Part shown: in pieces, positions 8,790-17,413 of the stretch
Position numbering within the stretch: the first letter of the stretch is position 1
How the letters are laid out: the number at the start of each line of letters is the position of its first letter
NCBI GenBank assembly: GCA_947473045.1
Contig: CANJCO010000006.1
Location: 1 to 64,000, forward strand
Reading direction: 5' to 3'
From: Myxococcales bacterium
GTDB taxonomy: Bacteria; Myxococcota_A; Polyangia; Polyangiales; Polyangiaceae
DNA length: 64,000 nucleotides
Notes under the pieces: model-generated
Told to the model about the DNA's origin: nothing
The model's input: the letters and a program-made list of their open reading frames with translations, nothing else
Databases searched by the model: none
Program-made: the position numbers and the translations under genes

Positions 8790-10056
8790 TTTGTTCACAA
8801 ACTGCGGCGGTATCACCTCACCCAACCCGTTTTGGCTCGCGTCCGCGCCTCCCGCCAACAGCGGCGCGCAAATTCAGCGGGCGTTCGACGCCGGCTGGGG
8901 CGGCGCAGTGTGGAAGACGCTCGGGCAACCCATTCAGAACGTGTCGAGCCGGTTTGGCGCGACGAACGTCCGGGGGGTGCAAGGCGCGGGATTCAACAAT
9001 ATCGAGCTGATCACCGACCGTTCGCTCGAGATTAACTTCGCCGAGATTTACGACACCAAAAAGAAGTACCCGAAGCACGCCGTGGTGGTCTCGCTCATGG
9101 TCGAGACGAAGCAGGAGTGGAAGGACCTCATCAAGCGGTCCATCGACGCCGGCGCCGACGGCCTCGAGCTGAATTTCGGATGCCCGCACGGCATGTGCGA
9201 GCGCGGAATGGGAAGCGCGGTCGGCCAGGAGCCCCGCGTCAATCAGGAGATCACGTCGTGGGCCGTCGAGTTTTCGAGCGTGCCGGTGCTCGTGAAGCTC
9301 ACGCCAAACGTCTCCGACATTGTCCCTCACGGACTCGCGGCCAAGCGAGGCGGCGCGCACGGCGTGTCGCTCATCAACACCATCAAGAGCATTATCGGCG
9401 TCGACATCGACCGCTACGTGCTCGAGCCGCGCGTCGCGCAGCTGAGCACCAACGGCGGCTACTGCGGCTCCGCAGTGAAGCCAATCGCGCTGCACATGGT
9501 CGCCGCGCTGGCACGTGAACCGAAGTTCGGATTGCCCATCAGCGGCATCGGCGGAATCTCCAACTGGCGCGACGCAGTCGAATTCCTGCTGCTCGGATCG
9601 AGCTCGCTCCAAGTTTGCACGGAGGTCATGCTGCGCGGATATCGGGTCGTCGAAGACATGATCGACGGCCTCGAAGAATACATGCGCACGCACGGATTCG
9701 AGCGCCTCGACCAGATGATCGGCAAGGCAATTCCGAGCTTCTCCGAATGGGGAAATCTCGACTTGAACTACGAGACGGTCGCGAAGATCGACGCCGACAA
9801 ATGCATCGGCTGCCACCTGTGCGTGGTGGCGTGCCACGACGGCGCTCACCAGTGCATTCACCCCGTAAAAGACGGCAAAACGCGGGTGCCCGTGATTGAC
9901 GAGAGCGAATGCGTCGGCTGCAATCTCTGCAAGATTGTCTGCCCGGTCGACGACTGCATCACGATGGTGCAAGTCGACAACGGATTCGCGCCGTCGACGT
10001 GGAATGAGCACGTCACCCAGGGCAAACCGCTTCGCCCCAAAAAAGGCGCTCACTAA
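8782..10056 (+). CDS. preA: NAD-dependent dihydropyrimidine dehydrogenase, catalytic FMN/Fe-S subunit
   Basis: 424 residues. A dihydroorotate-dehydrogenase-like barrel (residues ~1-310) reduces uracil/thymine; the proton-donor Cys lies in NFGCPHGMCERGMG, with LVKLTPNVSDI, GVSLINTI and SGIGGISNWRDA forming the FMN pocket. The C-terminal ferredoxin domain has two 4Fe-4S motifs, CIGCHLCVVAC and CVGCNLCKIVCPV. It overlaps preT by 8 bases. The TAA stop is immediately followed by hairpin 1 of repeat copy A, which separates this gene from the next pathway gene. Confidence 0.95.
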   Translation: MPDLFTNCGGITSPNPFWLASAPPANSGAQIQRAFDAGWGGAVWKTLGQPIQNVSSRFGATNVRGVQGAGFNNIELITDRSLEINFAEIYDTKKKYPKHAVVVSLMVETKQEWKDLIKRSIDAGADGLELNFGCPHGMCERGMGSAVGQEPRVNQEITSWAVEFSSVPVLVKLTPNVSDIVPHGLAAKRGGAHGVSLINTIKSIIGVDIDRYVLEPRVAQLSTNGGYCGSAVKPIALHMVAALAREPKFGLPISGIGGISNWRDAVEFLLLGSSSLQVCTEVMLRGYRVVEDMIDGLEEYMRTHGFERLDQMIGKAIPSFSEWGNLDLNYETVAKIDADKCIGCHLCVVACHDGAHQCIHPVKDGKTRVPVIDESECVGCNLCKIVCPVDDCITMVQVDNGFAPSTWNEHVTQGKPLRPKKGAH

Positions 10057-10200
10057 CAGGCCGTTGAAGAACGGCCTGCTAGCCTTTCATCTCGGGGAGG
10101 TATGCACCTCCCCGCCCCGAAAAACGCGGTTTTTCGGGGTCCCCACCCCACGCAATTGGCTTCGCCAATTACTATCAGGGTGTTTTTCAACACCCTGATA
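10057..10200 (+). repeat. Five-hairpin intergenic repeat, copy A
   Basis: Five perfect consecutive hairpins: (1) CAGGCCGTT/AACGGCCTG at 10057-10078, loop GAAG; (2) CGGGGAGGT/ACCTCCCCG at 10093-10114, loop ATGC; (3) CCCCGAAAAAC/GTTTTTCGGGG at 10115-10139, loop GCG; (4) AATTGGC/GCCAATT at 10154-10170, loop TTC; (5) TATCAGGGTGTT/AACACCCTGATA at 10173-10200. It starts exactly after the preA stop. The 65 bases 10072-10136 are identical to copy B read on the opposite strand. No ORF lies inside. It could act as a transcription attenuator, an mRNA-end stabiliser or a REP/MITE-like mobile element; the sequence alone does not decide. Confidence 0.9.
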
Positions 10201-10289
10201 AACTCACTAAGCAGGTGCCTACGAGCCGTGACCGAGGTGAACCGGTCAGCCGCCTGCCAGTCTTTCAAACCCGACGCCACGAGGAAACC

Positions 10290-11159
10290 ATGAGCAGAAT
10301 CGTCCGCTGCGGCCTGATCCAGGCCAGCAATCCACTGAACGACGAGAGCCGTTCGGTCGCCGATATTCAGAAGGCAATGCTCGACAAGCACCTGCCGTAC
10401 ATCGAAGAAGCAGGGAGGCAAGGCGTTCAAATCCTCGGCCTTCAGGAGATCTTCAACGGGCCGTACTTTTGCCCGAGCCAGGACCCGCGTTGGTATGACG
10501 CGGCAGAGCCCGTGCCCGGCCCGATGGTCGAGCTGATGAGCGGCTACGCGAAGAAGTACAACATGGTGCTCGTGGTGCCCGTCTACGAGCTCGAGATGCC
10601 CGGGGTTTATTACAACACGGCCGCAGTGATCGACGCCGACGGGACCTACCTCGGCAAGTACCGCAAACAGCATATCCCCCAGGTCAATCCCGGCTTCTTC
10701 GAGAAGTTTTACTTCAAGCCCGGCAACGGCGGATATCCCGTTTTCCAGACGCGGTACGGCAAAGTCGGCGTCTATATTTGCTACGACCGCCACTTCCCCG
10801 AGGGAGCGCGATGCCTCGGCCTCAACGGCGCCGAGATCGTGTTCAATCCGTCAGCGACCGTGGCCGGCGTCAGCCAGTACCTGTGGAAGCTCGAGCAGCC
10901 CGCGCACGCCGCGGCGAACGGCTACTTCATGGCGTGCAGCAACCGCGTCGGCACCGAGGCGCCGTGGAACATCGGCAAGTTCTACGGCACGAGCTATTTC
11001 GTCGACCCCCGCGGACAGATCGTCAAAGAGGCGTCAGAGGACAACGACGAGCTGCTGGTCGCCGACCTCGATTTCGGAAAAATCGAGGAGGTCCGAAAAG
11101 TGTGGCAATTTTACCGCGATCGCCGGCCCGAGGCCTACGACGAGATCGTCAAGAAGTAG
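10290..11159 (+). CDS. Nitrilase-superfamily N-carbamoyl-beta-alanine amidohydrolase (beta-ureidopropionase)
   Basis: 289-residue cytoplasmic C-N hydrolase converting N-carbamoyl-beta-alanine (or N-carbamoyl-beta-aminoisobutyrate) to beta-alanine, ammonia and CO2. The Glu-Lys-Cys triad is visible in GLQEIFNGPYF, GKYRKQHIPQ and VGVYICYDRHFPEG. The ATG at 10290 follows GAGGA. It is first in the second half of the pathway operon, after the hairpin repeat and about 90 bases of leader. Next to dihydropyrimidinase, the beta-ureidopropionase assignment is strong; an N-carbamoyl-D-amino-acid hydrolase is the alternative. Confidence 0.9.
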   Translation: MSRIVRCGLIQASNPLNDESRSVADIQKAMLDKHLPYIEEAGRQGVQILGLQEIFNGPYFCPSQDPRWYDAAEPVPGPMVELMSGYAKKYNMVLVVPVYELEMPGVYYNTAAVIDADGTYLGKYRKQHIPQVNPGFFEKFYFKPGNGGYPVFQTRYGKVGVYICYDRHFPEGARCLGLNGAEIVFNPSATVAGVSQYLWKLEQPAHAAANGYFMACSNRVGTEAPWNIGKFYGTSYFVDPRGQIVKEASEDNDELLVADLDFGKIEEVRKVWQFYRDRRPEAYDEIVKK

Positions 11160-12626
<1,467 letters not shown>

Positions 12627-12662
12627 AAATTACCGCTGCAGACTCGCAAGGAGAGTTCCACC

Positions 12663-14153
12663 ATGATTGCCCCGTTCAAGGCCACGAGCTACGCGTTTAC
12701 CCCATTTGACACCGCGCGAAACTTCATCGCCGGTGAGTGGTGCGACCCGCTCACCTCCAAAGCGTCGCAGGACGTCATCAATCCGCGCCACGGCAAGTCG
12801 ATGGCGAAGGTGCTCATGGGAGGGCGCGACGACGTCGACGCCGCGGTAACGGCTGCTCGAGCCGCGTTCAACGACTGGCGCCGCGTGCCTATCCGCGACC
12901 GCGCCCATGTATTTTACAAGCTTCGCGAGCTGATGCACAAAAACATTGACGAGCTCGCCTGGCTCGTCTCGCACGAGAACGGAAAGACGTTCGGCGAGTC
13001 GAAGGCAGAGGTCGAGAAGAGCATCGAGTGCGCCGAGTACGGCTGCTCGCTTCCCAATCTCGCCGAGGGCGGAGGGCTCGAAGTCAGTCGCGGCGTAACC
13101 TGTGAGGTCGTCTACGAGCCTCTCGGCGTCGTCGCTGGCGTGGTGCCCTTCAACTTCCCCATCATGGTGCCCTTCTGGATGATTCCGCAGGCGCTGGTCG
13201 GCGGAAACACGTTCGTGCTCAAGCCGAGCGAGCGCGTGCCGCTGACCACGTTGCGGCTCGCCGAGCTGCTCCGCGAAGCAGGCCTGCCCAAGGGCGTCTT
13301 CAACATCGTGCAAGGCGGCAAGGAAGTCGTCGAGGCGCTGTGTGATCACGAGCACATCAAGGCGTTCGGTTTCGTCGGCTCGACCAAAGTCGCGAAGGCT
13401 GTGTACGGCCGCGCCTCGACGGCCGGCAAGCGCGCCCTCTGCCTCGGTGGGGCCAAAAATCACCTCATCGTGGTGCCCGACGCCGACGTCGCGGTCACGG
13501 CGGACAACGTCGTGGCGTCGTTTATGGGATGCGCGGGGCAGCGCTGCATGGCGGCTTCGGTGCTCGTCGCCGTGGGTAACGTCGACCACATCATAAGCGC
13601 GGTCGTCGAGCGCGCAGCGAAGATCAGCACCGGCACCGACATGGGCCCTGTCACCACCGAGGCCGCGCAGCAGCGCATCGTCGCGTACATCGACGGCGCC
13701 GAAAAGCTGGGAGCCAAGGTGCTCCTCGACGGCCGCGGGGCCGACGGCGGAGCGGGTGGATACTGGGTAGGTCCCACCATCCTCGATCAGGTCGACCCTT
13801 CGATGCCGGCCGGGTGCGAGGAGATTTTCGGACCGGTCCTGTCGATCGTTCGCGTGCCGAACCTCGAGCGGGCCATCGAGCTCGAGAACGCGAGCCCCTA
13901 CGGCAACGCTGCGTGCATTTACACGACGAGCGGCGACGTCGCCCGGCGCGTAATGGGAGCAGTCGAAGCAGGCATGTGCGGGGTGAACGTGGGTGTTCCC
14001 GTGCCGCGCGAACCTTACGGGTTCGGCGGCTGGAACGACTCCGCGTTCGGCGCCGGAAACATTACTGGTTGGGACGGTTACCGATTTTGGACCCGGCAGC
14101 GGAAGATCACGACCAAGTGGTCGCTGCAAAAAGACCAGAACTGGATGTCGTGA
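12663..14153 (+). CDS. mmsA: CoA-acylating (methyl)malonate-semialdehyde dehydrogenase
   Basis: 496-residue ALDH-superfamily enzyme. Diagnostic features are GVVPFNFPIMVPFWM, LGGAKNHLIVVPDAD (Ala-Lys-Asn in place of the usual general-base Glu environment) and the catalytic Cys in MGCAGQRCMAAS. These match MmsA, which oxidises malonate semialdehyde to acetyl-CoA or methylmalonate semialdehyde to propionyl-CoA. This completes degradation of beta-alanine (from uracil) and beta-aminoisobutyrate (from thymine). GAGAG lies before the ATG. The operon position between dihydropyrimidinase and the aminotransferase supports this role over valine or inositol catabolism. Confidence 0.92.
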   Translation: MIAPFKATSYAFTPFDTARNFIAGEWCDPLTSKASQDVINPRHGKSMAKVLMGGRDDVDAAVTAARAAFNDWRRVPIRDRAHVFYKLRELMHKNIDELAWLVSHENGKTFGESKAEVEKSIECAEYGCSLPNLAEGGGLEVSRGVTCEVVYEPLGVVAGVVPFNFPIMVPFWMIPQALVGGNTFVLKPSERVPLTTLRLAELLREAGLPKGVFNIVQGGKEVVEALCDHEHIKAFGFVGSTKVAKAVYGRASTAGKRALCLGGAKNHLIVVPDADVAVTADNVVASFMGCAGQRCMAASVLVAVGNVDHIISAVVERAAKISTGTDMGPVTTEAAQQRIVAYIDGAEKLGAKVLLDGRGADGGAGGYWVGPTILDQVDPSMPAGCEEIFGPVLSIVRVPNLERAIELENASPYGNAACIYTTSGDVARRVMGAVEAGMCGVNVGVPVPREPYGFGGWNDSAFGAGNITGWDGYRFWTRQRKITTKWSLQKDQNWMS

Positions 14154-14164
14154 GGAGCTCGTTT

Positions 14165-15484
14165 ATGGATTCGAAAGAGATGATCGAGCTGTGTCAGAAG
14201 CACAGCCTGTTTTCGTGGTCAGCAACCGGCAAAGTAGACCCGATGCCCATCGCCCGGGCCGAGGGCGTTTACCTGTATTCGCCCGAGGGAAAGCGCTGGA
14301 TCGACTTCAACAGCCAGCTCATGAGCGTCAACATCGGTCACGGGCATCCGCACGTGATCGAGGCGATCAAGGCGCAGGCGGAGTCACTCTGCTTCGCGGG
14401 ACCGAGCATGGCCACCGAGGTGCGCGCGCGACTTTCGAAGCGCCTCGCGGAGCTCGTGCCCGGCGATATCAACACGTTTTTCTATACGCTTGGGGGCGCC
14501 GAGGCGAACGAGAACGCCATTAAGGCGGCGCGCCTGTTTACAGGGCGGCACAAGATCATGGCGCGGTACCGTAGCTACCACGGCGCGACCCACGGTGTGA
14601 TGTCGCTCACGGGAGACCCGCGCAGACTTCCGAATGAGCCCGGCATGGCCGGCATTGTTCGGGTGATGGACCCGAGGCCCTACGACTATTCGTTTGGGTC
14701 GACTGACGCCGAGATTGTCGCGAACAACCTGGCCTACATCGAGGAGACCATTCAGTACGAAGGGGCCAGCTCGATTGCCGCGATGTTCATCGAGACAGTC
14801 ACAGGCACCAACGGCATCTTGCCGCCGCCCGAGGGTTACCTCGCGGGCCTGAAGAAGCTGCTCGAAAAGTATGGCATCCTGCTCGTATGCGACGAGGTCA
14901 TGTGCGGCTGGGGTCGAACCGGAAAACTGTTCGCGTTCGAACACGGCGGCATCGTCCCTGACATTGTCACCATGGCGAAGGGCCTGACGAGCAGCTACAT
15001 GCCGCTCGGGGTGATGGGGCTCTCCGACCGCATCGCGAATCACTTTCGCGACAATGTGTTTTGGGGAGGTCTCACCTACAATGCGCACCCCATGTGCCTC
15101 GCTGCTGCGATGGCGGTCATCGACGTGCTCGAGAGCGAGAAGCTCGTCGAGCGCTCGGCGGCGATGGGCCTGATCATGCGCGAGCACATGGTGCGGCTGG
15201 CGGCAAAGCACAAGTGCGTTCGCGAACACCGCAATATTGGGCTGTTCGGCATTATCGAGCTGCAGAAGAACACAAAGGGCGAGCGCCTCGTGCCGTACGC
15301 AGGGGCGCATCCGGTGATGGCGAAGCTCGGCAAGTTCTTCAAGGAAGAGGGCCTGTTTACGGTGCTCCAGTGGGGCGGCGTGATGTGCAATCCGCCGCTG
15401 ACGATCAGCGAGACGCAGATGGCAGACGCGTTCGAGATTATCGACCGCGGACTGTCGATCGTCGACGAAGTCGTCGAAGGATAG
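14165..15484 (+). CDS. Class III aminotransferase, probably beta-alanine/beta-aminoisobutyrate transaminase
   Basis: 439-residue fold-type I PLP enzyme. The PLP Lys is in TMAKGLTSSYMPLG, the Asp of LLVCDEVMCGWGRTG binds the pyridine nitrogen, and YHGATHGVMSLTGD and FWGGLTYNAHPM are family signatures. Context makes it the transaminase yielding (methyl)malonate semialdehyde for MmsA; taurine- or 4-aminobutyrate-type specificity cannot be excluded. The ATG at 14165 follows TGAGGAGC, in which the mmsA stop codon overlaps the ribosome-binding site. The track's longer frame from 13814 is out-of-frame read-through of mmsA. Last gene of the operon. Confidence 0.9.
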   Translation: MDSKEMIELCQKHSLFSWSATGKVDPMPIARAEGVYLYSPEGKRWIDFNSQLMSVNIGHGHPHVIEAIKAQAESLCFAGPSMATEVRARLSKRLAELVPGDINTFFYTLGGAEANENAIKAARLFTGRHKIMARYRSYHGATHGVMSLTGDPRRLPNEPGMAGIVRVMDPRPYDYSFGSTDAEIVANNLAYIEETIQYEGASSIAAMFIETVTGTNGILPPPEGYLAGLKKLLEKYGILLVCDEVMCGWGRTGKLFAFEHGGIVPDIVTMAKGLTSSYMPLGVMGLSDRIANHFRDNVFWGGLTYNAHPMCLAAAMAVIDVLESEKLVERSAAMGLIMREHMVRLAAKHKCVREHRNIGLFGIIELQKNTKGERLVPYAGAHPVMAKLGKFFKEEGLFTVLQWGGVMCNPPLTISETQMADAFEIIDRGLSIVDEVVEG

Positions 15485-15536
15485 CCGCGCCGGATCGCGT
15501 CCGTCGGGCGCGCGCACGATGCATCGGACAATCGCC

Positions 15537-15577
15537 GCCGCCACCCCGTCTTCACGGGTGTCGGCGGCCGTTTTTTT
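15537..15577 (+). terminator. Intrinsic terminator of the pyrimidine-catabolism operon
   Basis: GCCGCC/GGCGGC (15537-15542 and 15563-15568) encloses an inner CCCGT/ACGGG stem with a CTTC loop, and a TTTTTTT tract follows at 15571-15577. It lies about 50 bases after the aminotransferase stop. The rest of 15485-15837 holds the oppositely oriented tRNA-Leu and no protein gene. Confidence 0.88.
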
Positions 15578-15615
15578 CGCGGTTCGGCAGTCGTGAGACC
15601 GCGGTTGTGATTCAG

Positions 15616-15699
15616 TACCGAAGGAGGGACTCGAACCCTCACGAGGGGTAACCTCGGCGGATTTTGAATCCGCTGCGTCTGCCATTCCGCCACTTCGGC
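15616..15699 (-). tRNA. tRNA-Leu (anticodon CAA)
   Basis: The 84-base cloverleaf read on the minus strand starts GCCGAAGTGGCGGAATGGC. The anticodon stem is GCGGA/TCCGC with loop TTCAAAA, so the anticodon is CAA. A class II long variable arm (CGAGG TTAC CCCTCG) and the T-arm GAGGG TTCGAGT CCCTC follow. The acceptor pairs GCCGAAG with CTTCGGT; the G1-U72 wobble is common in bacterial tRNA-Leu. CCA is not encoded (CTG follows the discriminator A). The ORF-track protein starting MAEWQTQRIQNPPRL is an artefact of translating this tRNA. Confidence 0.95.
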
Positions 15700-15837
15700 A
15701 TCTGTCGAGCGCCCGAAGAACGACCGACGCTTCGCTCAGTAGCATAGCTGCGCGGCGCGACCTCGGCGATTTGCCAAAGGCGGCTCGCACAAAGTCGGGA
15801 ACGACTGGGGCCACCGGTGTACTAAACGCCAAGACCC

Positions 15838-16698
15838 ATGCGCACCCCCGTCGCCCTTGTCGCTCTCGCTTCGGTGCTCTCCGTCGCTCCGCTCGCCGGA
15901 TGCCGCGACCATTCGAAGGACAACGCGCGGCTGGCCGTAGCTGACGTTGAGCTGCTGGCCGCACAAATCGAGCGCGACGTGGCTGAAGTGCAGCGCGGAC
16001 TGCCCGAGGGCGCGAAGAAAATGGCCAGCGTGTATCTGCGCGGCGCCGACCCTCATGAAGATCCCAGCGGCACGCGGCGGGCGCTCATCAAGGCGCAACG
16101 CGAAGTACCCGACCTCAATATTTCGAAATCGACCTTCTTCGCGCTCGCGGACGACAAGGGCATCGGCCTGCGCAACAACCTCGAGCAGGACGCCATGGCG
16201 GGGCAGGACTTGCTCAAGCTGTTTCCCGCGCTGTCAAAAGCGCTCGCCGGGGAGTACGTCGAGACAGTCGGCAGCTTCGGCGGCCCTCCCAGGCCGAGCG
16301 GCCCCGACCGGGACTGGATCGCCGCAGCGCCCGTGAGGACCGAGGCCGGCAAAGTTGGAGGGCTGTTCGTGACCGGCTGGTCATTGCGTGCATTTTGCAG
16401 GCATTTGAACGAGGTCTGGAAACACGAGCGCTCCGAGCAACTGAGGGCGAGCGGCGACACAGGGAAGCTGCCGATATTTTACGTGGCCATCTTCGACAAG
16501 ACGGGCGTGTACAGCGCTCCGTTCACGCCTGAAGTAAGCGAAAAGGCGCTGACCGAGGCCGACCTCGTCGGCAAGACGGCGAGTGGCACGTTTTCGTCGC
16601 CGATCAACATCACCGACCGCGATTTCGGCTACGCCGCGAAACGAACCCCGCAGCTCGGTCCGGACGTGGGCGTCGTCGTGCTCCGCAGCGACCTGTAG
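15838..16698 (+). CDS. Lipoprotein with a possible periplasmic sensor-like (Cache-type) domain
   Basis: 286 residues with a lipoprotein signal peptide (MRTPVALVALASVLSVAPLAGC, lipobox LAGC). The remainder is soluble: a helical start rich in Glu/Lys, then alternating beta/alpha segments (STFFALADDKGIGLRNN, IAAAPVRTEAGKVGGLFVTGW, IFYVAIFDKTGVYSAPF) that resemble Cache/PAS-like ligand-binding folds in pattern. No kinase or methyl-accepting partner is adjacent. Its stop is next to the stop of the convergent small membrane protein. Function unknown; the Cache suggestion is weak inference. Confidence 0.75.
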   Translation: MRTPVALVALASVLSVAPLAGCRDHSKDNARLAVADVELLAAQIERDVAEVQRGLPEGAKKMASVYLRGADPHEDPSGTRRALIKAQREVPDLNISKSTFFALADDKGIGLRNNLEQDAMAGQDLLKLFPALSKALAGEYVETVGSFGGPPRPSGPDRDWIAAAPVRTEAGKVGGLFVTGWSLRAFCRHLNEVWKHERSEQLRASGDTGKLPIFYVAIFDKTGVYSAPFTPEVSEKALTEADLVGKTASGTFSSPINITDRDFGYAAKRTPQLGPDVGVVVLRSDL

Positions 16699-16699
16699 C

Positions 16700-16891
16700 T
16701 CAGGGCGAAGGCGCGGTGCCGAGACGACCGAACGCGTGAACCGCGTAGGCGAGGAGCGCCCAGCCCGCGACGGCGACCGGACCGCCGACGGCCTGCGAGG
16801 CAGTCGCCGCGACGATGACGCCGACAGCCGAGAGCGATGCGCCGGCCAGCAGCAGTGCGCGCGCCCGCTTGGCGGCGGCGGTCAGGGCCAC
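16700..16891 (-). CDS. Small two-helix membrane protein
   Basis: 63 residues with a basic N-terminus (MALTAAAKRARALLL) and two hydrophobic segments (LLLAGASLSAVGVIVAATASQAV and GPVAVAGWALLAYAVHAFG). The GTG start at 16891 overlaps the last codons of the upstream lipoprotein gene (GTGGCCCTGA), which suggests translational coupling. No family recognised. A short real gene is likely because of this overlap and the clean membrane topology, but it is near the limit of what sequence alone can support. Confidence 0.6.
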   Translation of the reverse strand: MALTAAAKRARALLLAGASLSAVGVIVAATASQAVGGPVAVAGWALLAYAVHAFGRLGTAPSP

Positions 16892-17367
16892 TGGTCCTCG
16901 ATCGCCTTGCGAAGAAAGTCGCGAACGTCGCGCTCGAGCTTGAGCTCGGCCGCGATGTTGGTCGTCGTGTGATCGTCACCCGACAGGTCGTCGTGCATGT
17001 AATCGCGCTCGAAAAGCACCAGAACGTGAACGCCCTCTTCGTCGCCCGGCACGACGATGAGAGCATCGGAGTCGGGTGCGCGCTTGGGCAGGACGTCCGC
17101 CAGCGCGGCCTGCTGTTCGCGCGTGAGAAATGCCACGCCGAATTTGCGCTGGGCTGCGGCGACCTCGAGGTGAACGCTCCGGCCACCCAGCACGGTCACA
17201 GCGCGGTTGGTGTCGGGATCGATGTGCGCTCCCTTGAAGGTGCGAACCATCACCTCCGACGCGCGCCGCTCGTCGACAGGGCGCTGCGCGTTCGGCGCTC
17301 GCGCGGCCGGAGCGCCACAGGCGATGACCATCGACCCGACGAAAGCCCACAAAAACCGATTTGTCAC
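16882..17367 (-). CDS. Predicted lipoprotein, function unknown
   Basis: 161 residues. The N-terminus MTNRFLWAFVGSMVIACGAP fits a lipoprotein signal peptide with IAC as lipobox. The mature part is acidic with several charged helices (RREQQAALADVLP-like and ELKLERDVRDFLRKAIEDQWP at the end). GTG start at 17367, divergent from ppx with about 46 bases between. Its end overlaps the start of the small membrane protein, so the two probably form a two-gene unit. No catalytic motif seen. Confidence 0.75.
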   Translation of the reverse strand: MTNRFLWAFVGSMVIACGAPAARAPNAQRPVDERRASEVMVRTFKGAHIDPDTNRAVTVLGGRSVHLEVAAAQRKFGVAFLTREQQAALADVLPKRAPDSDALIVVPGDEEGVHVLVLFERDYMHDDLSGDDHTTTNIAAELKLERDVRDFLRKAIEDQWP

Positions 17368-17413
17368 ACGCGCAACGCTAGCCGAGACGGCGGCTTGTCG
17401 CTAGGTTCCGCGC

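Noticed and set aside
15076-15693. ORF beginning MAEWQTQRIQNPPRL
   Set aside because: Well-known artefact of translating a tRNA-Leu gene.
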